This document shows, piece by piece, positions 15,758-23,178 of a stretch of DNA of 32,243 bases. The position numbers and the translations under genes are program-made. Each line of letters opens with the position of its first letter. Positions within the stretch are counted from its first letter, which is position 1. Source of the DNA: Bacteriovoracaceae bacterium (GTDB taxonomy: Bacteria > Bdellovibrionota > Bacteriovoracia > Bacteriovoracales > Bacteriovoracaceae); assembly GCA_947448095.1 (NCBI GenBank), contig CANFNN010000002.1, positions 1 through 32,243 of the forward strand, in the 5' to 3' direction. The notes beneath the pieces were generated by a model. The model had not been told where the DNA came from, searched no databases, and saw only the letters and a list, made by a program, of their open reading frames with translations.

Positions 15758-17865
15758 ACCATCAGCTACTACGGGAGTTGTTCAACTAATTGAAGAATTA
15801 GCGGCTGTGGCCGCAGCCGAAGTGAAAATAACTGTTCCATCGGCTTTAGAGACGGGAGTTAAAAGAGAAAGTGTTTTTGTTTCGGCCGTCGTTGAACTCA
15901 AAGTACAGGTTGAAACCCCAGAAAGATTGGTGACTGAGCAACTGCCATAGGTGTTGTTAATTCCTGTATCCGTAGCTGAAAAGGTAGGAGTAATTCCCGC
16001 CACAACATTATTATTCACATCTTTAAGAGTGATCGTAATCGTCGAAGTCGCCACTCCGTTAGCTACTACAGTAGAAGTACCAGTGATGGTCGAGTTCGCT
16101 GCCACTGCAACGTCAGCTGTGAAAATGACGTTACCATCAGCTTTTATTACAGGAGTGGCAATGGATAGTGTTTTTGTTTCAGCTTTAAGGGAAGTTAACG
16201 TACAGGTCGATACCCCAAAAGAGTTCGTAGCTGAACATAGGCCATAATTATTAGTAGAACCTGTATCAGTAGCTGAAAAAGTCGGAGTTTGTCCGGATAC
16301 AGGATTATTAAAATTATCTTTCAGAGTAATCGTCACAGTCGATGCTGCGACTCCATTGGCAAGAATCGGGGTAGTTCCCGTAATGGTTGAATTGGCAGCT
16401 ACGGCACTATTAGGAGTAAAGGTAACGTCATTACCAGTTACTGCGACGGGAGAAGTTAACTGGAGAGTTTTCACTTCGGCCGTAGTCGAAGCAAGAGTAC
16501 AAATGGAGAGACCACTGACATTTGAAACTGAGCAGGCGCCATAAATATTGGTCGTGCCAGTATCAGTAGCATTGTAGATTGGTGAGACCCCAGAAATAGG
16601 ATTACTGAAGTCATCCAAAATTGTAATCGATACGACTGAAGAAGAAATACCATTGGCAACGACTGGAGTGGTCCCGTTAATCGTCGTAGTGACGCTACTT
16701 GGGGATCCAGGCGTAAAGACGACTGTCCCATCGGCTTTTACTACGGGAGTAGCGATGGAGAGAGTTTTTGTTTCAGCTTTAGTTGAGGCGAGTGTACAGG
16801 CAGAAATACCTGAAGCGTTAGTAGCAGAGCATGTTCCATAGGTGTTGGTCGTGCCAGTATTAGTGGCGGAGAAAGTAGGGATTTGTCCCACCACTGGATT
16901 ATTGGCCGAATCTTTAAGGGTGATGATAACAGTTGAGGTTGCGACTCCGTTTGCCAAAACAGGGCCTGAACCCGTGATAGTTGAATTAAGTGCACTTGCT
17001 CCAACTGAAGTGAAAACGACTGTTCCCCCAGCTTTTGCTACGGGAGTCACGATGGATAATATTTTTGATTCGGCTATGAGAGACTTTAGCGTACAAGCAG
17101 AACTACCAGTTATGTCAGATGCAGAGCATGCACCATAAATATTTGAAGAGCTTGTATTAGTAGCACTAAAAGTCGGAGTGTAACCTGTGGAAGGATTTCC
17201 AAAGGCATCGACAAGTGAAATGGTAATAGCTGAACTGGCAGATCCATCGGCCATCACGGGGCTTGTTCCAGCAATGGTTGAGTTAGCAGCAACTGGTGCT
17301 CCACCCATAAAAATAGCTGTCCCACTAGATTTTGCAACCGGAGTTAAAATATTGAGTGTTTTAATTTCTGCTTTCGTTGATTTTAATGAACAGGTCGAAA
17401 CACCCAAAACACTCGAGGCACTACAAGCACCATAGATGTTTGAACTTCCCGTGTTAGTGGCACTAAAAGTAGGGGTGACGCCTGAAATTAAATTACTGTA
17501 AGTATCTTTGATCGTAATCGTCACTGTGGCAGCAGCAATTCCGTTGGCAATGGTTGGACCACTTGCACTTGCAGTTGTTGTTGAAGAGCTTGGTGCTCCT
17601 GGAATAAATATAACAGGAATCGTCGCAGAAACAGCTGGTGCTAGTACTCGAATCGCTTTTGCTTCAGCCTTAGTAGAAGTAAAATTACAGGTGGAATCTC
17701 CATTGACGTCAGTGGTTGAACAAGTCCCAAACGTATTCGCTGAGCCCGTTGAATAAAGTGTCGGAACTTCACCCGCAACGACCACACCATTTTTTTTCAC
17801 GTTAATAGAAACAATTGAAGTCGATGATCCATCAGCGATTATGTTTGAAGTAGCAGAAACAGTTG
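7520..17865 (-). repeat. Array of about 35 tandem 297-bp units encoding Ig-like domains
   Basis: The codons for the NSTITG motif recur at nearly constant 297-base steps (for example about 11631, 11928, 12225, 13115, 13412, 13709, 14006, 14303, 14600 and 14897), so each unit encodes 99 residues. I count 35 units from the conserved ANG/ADG turn: 7 complete ones before the TGA, one spanning it, and 27 after. Consensus order: NSTITGT.PVVANGVATS, TVTITLKDANNNPVSGQTP, TFSATDTGT, Y.ACSATNASGVSTCTL, TAETKTLSIATPV, KADGTVVFTAGAAVA. Every unit I read keeps two cysteines 11 residues apart flanking the DASGVS turn, suggesting one disulfide per domain. Early units (1-3) and late units (30-35) are the most divergent; the middle is the most uniform. 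Confidence 0.93.
15782..15784 (-). other. Premature in-frame TGA inside an Ig unit of the giant gene
   Basis: On the minus strand the codons read AAT TCT TCA ATT AGT TGA ACA ACT CCC. Sister units have Gly (usually GGA) at this position in the motif ITGT.P or ISGT.P, so one G-to-T change in the coding strand (C-to-A on the plus strand, within GTTCAACT at 15780-15787) explains the stop. The frame is unchanged on both sides and no other stop occurs in 11.7 kb. The next base is A, not the C typical of leaky UGA sites, and no selenocysteine-type context is evident. Confidence 0.85.
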
Positions 17866-17968
17866 TGACATAAGTCGAAGGGGTTGAGACCACGCCTCCA
17901 GCACTATCAGTTTTTACCTGACAGGCACTCATGACAAAAAGGATTAGTAAGGTTAAGAAAATGTTCAT
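15782..17968 (-). CDS. Giant Ig-repeat lipoprotein, N-terminal 728-residue portion
   Basis: The ATG is at 17966-17968. Residues 1-16 form a lipoprotein signal with lipobox MSAC (lipidated Cys16), so the chain should be anchored in the outer membrane with the Ig array extending away from the cell. After a short Ser/Thr linker come seven complete Ig-like units and most of an eighth, ending at the in-frame TGA. The first unit is shorter and atypical (NVKKNGVVVAGEVPTL). If the TGA is real and not read through, this cell makes a short stalk of seven domains instead of about 35. There is no strong Shine-Dalgarno before the ATG. The gene is divergent from the lipoprotein gene at 18281 across a 312-base intergenic region. 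Confidence 0.88.
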   Translation of the reverse strand: MNIFLTLLILFVMSACQVKTDSAGGVVSTPSTYVTTVSATSNIIADGSSTSIVSINVKKNGVVVAGEVPTLYSTGSANTFGTCSTTDVNGDSTCNFTSTKAEAKAIRVLAPAVSATIPVIFIPGAPSSSTTTASASGPTIANGIAAATVTITIKDTYSNLISGVTPTFSATNTGSSNIYGACSASSVLGVSTCSLKSTKAEIKTLNILTPVAKSSGTAIFMGGAPVAANSTIAGTSPVMADGSASSAITISLVDAFGNPSTGYTPTFSATNTSSSNIYGACSASDITGSSACTLKSLIAESKILSIVTPVAKAGGTVVFTSVGASALNSTITGSGPVLANGVATSTVIITLKDSANNPVVGQIPTFSATNTGTTNTYGTCSATNASGISACTLASTKAETKTLSIATPVVKADGTVVFTPGSPSSVTTTINGTTPVVANGISSSVVSITILDDFSNPISGVSPIYNATDTGTTNIYGACSVSNVSGLSICTLASTTAEVKTLQLTSPVAVTGNDVTFTPNSAVAANSTITGTTPILANGVAASTVTITLKDNFNNPVSGQTPTFSATDTGSTNNYGLCSATNSFGVSTCTLTSLKAETKTLSIATPVIKADGNVIFTADVAVAANSTITGTSTVVANGVATSTITITLKDVNNNVVAGITPTFSATDTGINNTYGSCSVTNLSGVSTCTLSSTTAETKTLSLLTPVSKADGTVIFTSAAATAANSSIS

Positions 17969-18280
17969 GTTAAGTTTTTGCCAACAACCTAGCCGAGTAA
18001 TTTGTTAATATTAACACCCTCTCTATATATCTAAGCGGCGTGAAAACTTTTCCCCTTTATTTTAACACCTTACGTCAGTTATCCAGAGAATCTTGACCCC
18101 TTTCTTGACTTGGTTTGTTAGTTTTAAAATCTTAAGATTTGAATGATATAAATCAGCTATTTAGCGACTTTAAAAATATCAATGCTTTTTATTTAACGAA
18201 GCGTCAGATTAGTGAGATTCTGTTTACAGGTAGGTTTTGCCACTAATTCCTGCCAAAGCATCTCGCTCTACAATGAAAGA
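17969..18280. promoter_or_regulatory. Divergent intergenic control region (312 bases, no gene seen)
   Basis: This AT-rich gap separates the giant lipoprotein (minus) from the barrel-like lipoprotein (plus). It contains a perfect 12-bp palindrome, GTTAATATTAAC, at 18004-18015, about 36 bases upstream of the giant gene's ATG. An AT-rich TATATA stretch lies nearby at 18024-18029. A TTGACT at 18106-18111 could be a plus-strand -35 box, but no convincing -10 sits at 16-18 bases. The palindrome is a candidate operator or simply part of an AT-rich promoter. Nothing here resembles an RNA gene. Confidence 0.4.
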
Positions 18281-18997
18281 ATGCGAATTTTTCTGCTATT
18301 CGCCCTACTGATTCAGGTCAGCTGTGCGACAAAATATATCCTTCCTGGAAACAAGTTCATGACTCCTGAATCTCAGGGGGGAATGTTTAATTCGCAAGTT
18401 GAGTTTCAACAAACTTCGGCCAATCAATTAATTTCTGATGTTTCAAATGCTTCTGTAAAAGATGGTGTTACCAATCAAGTTATTCCTCGCGCAGGTTTTG
18501 CTTTTTCCACATCGCTGCTTGATCAGATGGATTTATTTTGGTCGCATACAGGTGGAGGAAACTCACTTTTAGGAGCGAAATTTCAATTTTTAGGTGGCTC
18601 TCGAACTTCAAAAGCCACTGGCCACAAGATGGCATTTTCTGCGGCCTTTGGTGGAAATGATTATCAAACTGATGGTTCCAATGCCGTAGAATTTGAACTC
18701 AAAGGCCAGGAGTATCAATTCCTGTATGGTTACCGTTTTGGTGAAATGGTTTTGCTTTATACCAATGCTTCGTATGCTCGTTATAATTTTTTAGGAACCA
18801 TCAAATCCAGTGATCCCACCATCGATGGACTCAAACCCCAATATGAAACGAAAGTCATGTCGCTTCTAAGCGGGCTAGAGCTGAGCCTCGGATCATTTTT
18901 TGGCAAAGCGGAGTGTGGCTATCAACAATTAAATACGAGCTACACCAAGCTTGAGTCCCATTTTCTCTACGGTTATGCCATTGGTGTGAGCTGGTAA
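18281..18997 (+). CDS. Lipoprotein with beta-barrel-like sequence, function unknown
   Basis: 238 residues from the ATG at 18281. This start is preferred over an in-frame upstream one because it begins a lipoprotein signal (MRIFLLFALLIQVSC, lipobox IQVSC, Cys15). The remainder alternates aromatic and polar residues in short strands with Gly/Asn turns (LLGAKFQFLGGSR; EYQFLYGYRFGEMVLLYTN; FFGKAECGYQQL) and ends with an aromatic residue (GVSW). This is the pattern of small outer-membrane beta-barrels. A lipidated barrel is uncommon, so it may instead be a barrel whose Cys is incidental. It is followed 53 bases later by another outer-membrane-type gene, and the two could form an operon. I do not recognise a family. 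Confidence 0.8.
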   Translation: MRIFLLFALLIQVSCATKYILPGNKFMTPESQGGMFNSQVEFQQTSANQLISDVSNASVKDGVTNQVIPRAGFAFSTSLLDQMDLFWSHTGGGNSLLGAKFQFLGGSRTSKATGHKMAFSAAFGGNDYQTDGSNAVEFELKGQEYQFLYGYRFGEMVLLYTNASYARYNFLGTIKSSDPTIDGLKPQYETKVMSLLSGLELSLGSFFGKAECGYQQLNTSYTKLESHFLYGYAIGVSW

Positions 18998-19050
18998 GGT
19001 GTCTTTTGCCGCCCTTTGGGTCCCAACCCTAAATAGATTAAAATAACTAA

Positions 19051-20154
19051 GTGAATACCGCTCGTATTGTCCTTACTTTATTCATCCTTTTAATCACCTT
19101 GCCCGCCAAGGCCACACTCAGTTTTGAAGATCATGCTTTTCCAGAATTTGTGACTTCGGCCAGGGCACTTGCGATGGGGAATGCTTATCTTTGTAAAGTC
19201 GACGATGCCTGGTCAGCTTTTTATAATCCGGCCGGATTAGGCACAGTCAGGCAGCCGCAATTTCATTTGGGAAATATTCATTTAGAATCAAGTAGTGGTC
19301 TCTCGCATGTTGTAGGTGCTGGGCCTGCATATGAAATCCCACAACGTTATAAAGATTCTTTTGATCCAAAAATCATGAAAGACATGCTTCTTCCTCATGA
19401 AGGGCAGATTGCTCAATCTAGAGTTAATCTTTTTCCCAATTTTACGGTGAGAGGTTTAACTTTGGGTTATATGGCCTCTCAGAGAAATCGCGCTATTATT
19501 AACAACGATGTCGCTAATAAATTTGAAATTGCCGAAAGAAGAGATCACGGACCAGTCATGTCGCTAAGTGGTTCGTTATTTGGCGGAGTGATAAAACTTG
19601 GAGCCTCAGCCGTTTATTTAATTCGCCGTGACCTTTCGAAAGAATTTCTTCCTGCTGTGACTCCTTCAGTTTCTACCAGTGATTATAAAACTGGAAAAAG
19701 TTTACAGGTAACTGCCGGGGGAAAACTAACCTTGCCAGTTTCAATGCTGCCCTCATTTTCTGCCGTGTTAAGAAATGCCACTTCTAACGATTGGGATGGT
19801 GCGAGCTCAAACGGTGGGCCCGATAAGATTAAACAAACGATTGATCTAGGAATGTCGATCACTCCCCAAATTGGAAAAACTTCCCGTATCCATATGGAAG
19901 TGAATTTAAAAGATTTAAACAATGCTTATGACACGGATGTAAAAAGAAGAATTGCTGCCGGTATGGAGTTAGATTTTAAACGCCGACTTTTTATTCGCCT
20001 AGGTTACGGAGACGGTTGGGGCTCAGGTGGTTTAGGAGTTCGCACTCGGACATTTATTTTGGACCTTACCACTTATGCCGTTGACCAGTCCTTGACGGGG
20101 TTTCGAGAACTCGAAGACCGGCGCTGGGTTCTTTCCCTTTCTTCGGGTTTCTAA
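19051..20154 (+). CDS. PorV/OmpP1(FadL)-like outer-membrane beta-barrel protein
   Basis: 367 residues starting at GTG, chosen because it opens a clear signal peptide (ARIVLTLFILLITLPAKA). The mature N-terminus has the hallmark of the PorV/PorQ and FadL/OmpP1 group: SARALAMGNAYL followed by DDAWSAFYNPAGLGTV, the conserved segment that plugs or lines the barrel. The rest alternates strands and turns and ends in a terminal Phe (LSLSSGF), the usual outer-membrane barrel signature. Members of this broad group transport hydrophobic compounds or serve secretion systems; which applies here cannot be told. The Shine-Dalgarno before the GTG is weak. The preceding lipoprotein gene ends 53 bases upstream. 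Confidence 0.82.
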   Translation: MNTARIVLTLFILLITLPAKATLSFEDHAFPEFVTSARALAMGNAYLCKVDDAWSAFYNPAGLGTVRQPQFHLGNIHLESSSGLSHVVGAGPAYEIPQRYKDSFDPKIMKDMLLPHEGQIAQSRVNLFPNFTVRGLTLGYMASQRNRAIINNDVANKFEIAERRDHGPVMSLSGSLFGGVIKLGASAVYLIRRDLSKEFLPAVTPSVSTSDYKTGKSLQVTAGGKLTLPVSMLPSFSAVLRNATSNDWDGASSNGGPDKIKQTIDLGMSITPQIGKTSRIHMEVNLKDLNNAYDTDVKRRIAAGMELDFKRRLFIRLGYGDGWGSGGLGVRTRTFILDLTTYAVDQSLTGFRELEDRRWVLSLSSGF

Positions 20155-20297
20155 TCAACTACTTGGATCACTTTTTCCCAACGCTTTAGCCTTCCCATTA
20201 ACTGCACTTTCTGTTAAAAAAATGCCTTCCATACTAGAAGGTTCTAATCCTTCCTCTCGCAAGCTGAGAGAAACACTTTGCCCTAAAGGAGCCTTCA

Positions 20298-23012
20298 ATG
20301 GCCTCGCACAATCCCTACGCTTCATTTCTTGAAAAAGTTGAAAAACCTGCTCGCTACATTGGCGGCGAACACTTTGTGATTCGTAAAAACTGGGAAGAAA
20401 CACTTTCTCGAGTTGCGCTTTGTTTTCCAGACACTTATGAAATAGGCATGAGTCATTTAGGAATGAAGATTCTTTATGATGAAATTAACCAACACCCAGG
20501 AATGCTCGCTGAGAGATGTTTTGCTCCCTGGATTGATATGGAAAAAGAAATTCGCAGCCGCGGATTAAATCTTGTGACATTAGAGAATTTTAAACCACTT
20601 AAAGCCTTTCATATTGTGGGATTTTCTCTTCAGTATGAAATGAGTTACACCAATATTTTAAATATGCTCGACCTTGGCGGGATTTCAATCTGGACCAAAG
20701 ATCGCAAGGAAGATGAGCCCTTTGTTATCGCTGGTGGCCCTTGTGCCACTCACCCTGAGCCACTTGCTCCGTTTTTAGATTTCGTGGTGATCGGAGACGG
20801 CGAAAAACTTTTTGCCCGGATCACGCATTTTATTGGTGAGGCCCGTGCTCAAGGATTAAAGCGCGATCAGATTTTATTTGAACTCGCCAAATGGAAAGGA
20901 ATTTACGTTCCTCAGTTTTATGATACTGCAATTGATCCTATGACTCAGATGGAAGTTGTGACTGGTGCCAAAGCTGAATTCGCTGGTGAAATTCCAAACC
21001 GTGTGGAGCGCTTCTTTGTGGATAACCTCACAAATTATCCCTTTCCTACAAAATCTCCGATTCCGCATATGACTGCGATCTTTGACCGCTTTTCAGTGGA
21101 GCTTGCTCGTGGATGTACGGAAGGTTGTCGCTTTTGTCAGGCGGGAATGATTTATCGTCCGGTTCGTGAAAGAAGTCCTGAAAATGTTGTGAAGATGATG
21201 ATGGATGGTCTCAAAAATGGCGGCTTCGATGAAGCGTCTCTGACGTGTCTATCGACAGCTGATTACTCAGCAGTGACTCCGCTCGTGATTGAACTCTTGG
21301 ATAAATTATCTAAAGAAAATGCGACTCTTGGAATTTCTTCCCTTCGGGCCTACGGCCTAGATGAAAGGATTCTGGATAAAATGGCCGAAGTCAAAAACTC
21401 GTCATTAACTTTTGCTCCTGAAGCCGGCTCTCAGCGCATGCGTGACGTGATTAATAAAAACATTACCGAAGAAGACCTGATGAAAACCGCTGTCAGTGTT
21501 TTCTCTCGCGGCTGGACCAAGATGAAGCTCTACTTCATGATTGGGCTTCCGACTGAAGAAGATGAAGATGTGATGGCAATCATGGAGACAGCGGCTAAAG
21601 CTCGTCAAAAAGCTACTGAGTGCGGAGTGAGAAACCCTACACTCACGATTTCAGTTTCTTCATTTGTTCCTAAACCTCATACGCCTTTTCAGTGGGCGAG
21701 CATGATTACTTTGCCTGAAATTGAGCGTAAGCAAAATATGCTCAAAGATCTGGCCGAGAGATACCGCCTGAATTTTAGAAAACACTACTCAAAAATTTCT
21801 CACCTCGAAGGTATCGTCGCCCGTGGGGACAGACGAGTGGCGAATATTATCTATAGTGCCTGGAATCAGGGCGCTCGATTTGATGGATGGGACGAAACCT
21901 TTAACTATTCACTCTGGGTCAAATGCGTTGAAGAGTCTGGTCTTAATACAGAATCATTTCTTGGCACTATTCCGATGAATGGAAAACTTGCTTGGGATCA
22001 CATTGATGTTGGACTGACTGAGAGATTTTTAGAAATCGAATGGAAAAAAGCCACGCATAACCGACTTTCTCCACCGTGTGGCAAAGTTTACGGAATGATT
22101 GTTCATCACTCAAACCTTGAAACTCTTGAGAAAACTTTTGATATCGATAAGAAAAAACTGGTTTGTTACCACTGCGGAGTGGCCTGTGATCTGAAAGGTA
22201 TGGTTCAAGAAAGACGAGATTTCTTAACCGGCATGAAGGCGATTAAAGATGAAGCCTATGTTGCTCCAGAGGTCTTGAAAAAAGATATTGTTGAGCTTCG
22301 AGAGAAAAGAAATCAATTCGTGGGTGCCAAGTACCGTATCGAATTCTCAAAAATTGGGCCTATTACATTTATTTCGCATCTTGATTTACAAAAAGTCATG
22401 CAGCGAATTTTTAAGCGTGCTCAGCTTGAGACTCTTCATTCTGAAGGCTATAACCTTAGACCACTTCTGTCTTTTGGACCGGCCCTGACTTTAGGAATAA
22501 GTTCTTTGACTGAATATTTTGATGTGCGAGTTCCAACTGAGTGGAATGATTTCGAAGCGGTTTTACAAATTTTACAAAACCATTCTGAGCCAGGCATTTT
22601 GTTCAAAAATATTTCTGTGATTACGAACAAGACTCCTTCGATTCAGGATTCGGCTAAGTCCTTTAAATATTTTATCCCTGTTCAAAATAATACTGAAGTT
22701 GCAAGTGTGGTCGAAAAGCTGCGCTCTCAAGACCAAATTATTATTCAGTCTTACTCTAAAAAAGATGAACTCTTGTTAGATAAAGACATTCGCCCCATGC
22801 TGCTTGAACTAGAAGCGGGAGCTTTGAATCTTCATGAAACAATCATGGAGATTATTGATGAAGTTTCTCCATGCCGCATGAGTGGGATTTTTCTCACGGC
22901 TTCGGTAAAACAAGGAACAAGCATTCGTCCCTCTGAAATCGTGGATGTTTTCAAATCCATGGGACTCACCGTTGAGCGTCCCATTAAGGTTGGAATCGAA
23001 CTGAACGTTTAA
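20298..23012 (+). CDS. TIGR03960-type B12-binding radical SAM protein fused to a TIGR03936/DUF2344 domain
   Basis: 904 residues from an ATG with AAAGGAG at 20285-20291. Residues about 1-240 form the cobalamin-binding-like Rossmann part (VALCFPDTYEIGMSHLGMKI; VIAGGPCATHPEPLAPFLDFVVIGDGE). The radical SAM core follows with the 4Fe-4S ligands Cys273, Cys277 and Cys280 (ARGCTEGCRFCQAG). A small Cys motif, CYHCGVAC, near residue 621 may bind a metal. From about residue 677 comes the TIGR03936/DUF2344 domain (YRIEFSKIGPITFISHLDL; EGYNLRPLLSFGPALTLG). In other bacteria the two modules are often separate adjacent genes; here they are one chain. The substrate is unknown, and the family name is given from remembered motif similarity. 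It is preceded by a 143-base gap and followed by a large inverted repeat. Confidence 0.92.
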   Translation: MASHNPYASFLEKVEKPARYIGGEHFVIRKNWEETLSRVALCFPDTYEIGMSHLGMKILYDEINQHPGMLAERCFAPWIDMEKEIRSRGLNLVTLENFKPLKAFHIVGFSLQYEMSYTNILNMLDLGGISIWTKDRKEDEPFVIAGGPCATHPEPLAPFLDFVVIGDGEKLFARITHFIGEARAQGLKRDQILFELAKWKGIYVPQFYDTAIDPMTQMEVVTGAKAEFAGEIPNRVERFFVDNLTNYPFPTKSPIPHMTAIFDRFSVELARGCTEGCRFCQAGMIYRPVRERSPENVVKMMMDGLKNGGFDEASLTCLSTADYSAVTPLVIELLDKLSKENATLGISSLRAYGLDERILDKMAEVKNSSLTFAPEAGSQRMRDVINKNITEEDLMKTAVSVFSRGWTKMKLYFMIGLPTEEDEDVMAIMETAAKARQKATECGVRNPTLTISVSSFVPKPHTPFQWASMITLPEIERKQNMLKDLAERYRLNFRKHYSKISHLEGIVARGDRRVANIIYSAWNQGARFDGWDETFNYSLWVKCVEESGLNTESFLGTIPMNGKLAWDHIDVGLTERFLEIEWKKATHNRLSPPCGKVYGMIVHHSNLETLEKTFDIDKKKLVCYHCGVACDLKGMVQERRDFLTGMKAIKDEAYVAPEVLKKDIVELREKRNQFVGAKYRIEFSKIGPITFISHLDLQKVMQRIFKRAQLETLHSEGYNLRPLLSFGPALTLGISSLTEYFDVRVPTEWNDFEAVLQILQNHSEPGILFKNISVITNKTPSIQDSAKSFKYFIPVQNNTEVASVVEKLRSQDQIIIQSYSKKDELLLDKDIRPMLLELEAGALNLHETIMEIIDEVSPCRMSGIFLTASVKQGTSIRPSEIVDVFKSMGLTVERPIKVGIELNV

Positions 23013-23027
23013 CAATTGTTATCTCAT

Positions 23028-23066
23028 CCCCCTGAAGTGGTGTAATTATTACACCACTTCAGGGGG
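23028..23066. terminator. Perfect 18-bp inverted repeat downstream of the radical SAM gene
   Basis: The left arm 23028-23045 (CCCCCTGAAGTGGTGTAA) and right arm 23049-23066 are exact reverse complements around a 3-base TTA loop. The element begins 15 bases after the TAA stop. No T-run follows on the plus strand, so it is not a canonical intrinsic terminator. It may be a terminator of another kind, a 3'-end stabilising hairpin, or an operator. The last arm can also pair with the following bases as a small alternative hairpin (AGGGG 23061-23065 with CCCCT 23071-23075). Confidence 0.55.
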
Positions 23067-23114
23067 CTAACCCCTCAAAATCCAAATAAATTCTCACAGC
23101 CATCCCTCAGGCCC

Positions 23115-23143
23115 TTGTCACGAAGTTTGAACTCCGTCATAAA
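23115..23143 (+). promoter_or_regulatory. Candidate sigma-70 promoter of the subtilisin-like protease
   Basis: TTGTCA at 23115-23120 (five of six to TTGACA), a 17-base spacer, and CATAAA at 23138-23143 (four of six to TATAAT). This would start transcription about 30 bases before the ATG at 23179. The match is modest but the geometry is right. Confidence 0.4.
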
Positions 23144-23178
23144 TGTAATCAGTTTTCATCAACCAAGGACAGATTCCG

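Noticed and set aside
15782..15784. TGA read as selenocysteine, or as Gly in an alternative genetic code
   Set aside because: The position is Gly in sister units and has no selenoprotein context. Other large genes show no internal TGA, and the gene content points to a Bdellovibrio-like organism that uses the standard code.
7671..17756. About thirty plus-strand open frames of 60-98 codons, many starting at near 297-base intervals
   Set aside because: They are antisense shadows of the Ig repeats: the repeat length is a multiple of three and the codon bias leaves the opposite strand open in one frame. They have no ribosome sites of their own and their sequences merely mirror the repeat period.
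7520..17865. Tandem regular repeats considered as CRISPR or satellite DNA
   Set aside because: The 297-base units are protein-coding, contiguous without spacers, and keep one reading frame throughout.
20155..20403. 82-codon minus-strand frame overlapping the start of the radical SAM gene
   Set aside because: It covers the start and ribosome site of a clear gene, and its translation has no protein-like pattern.
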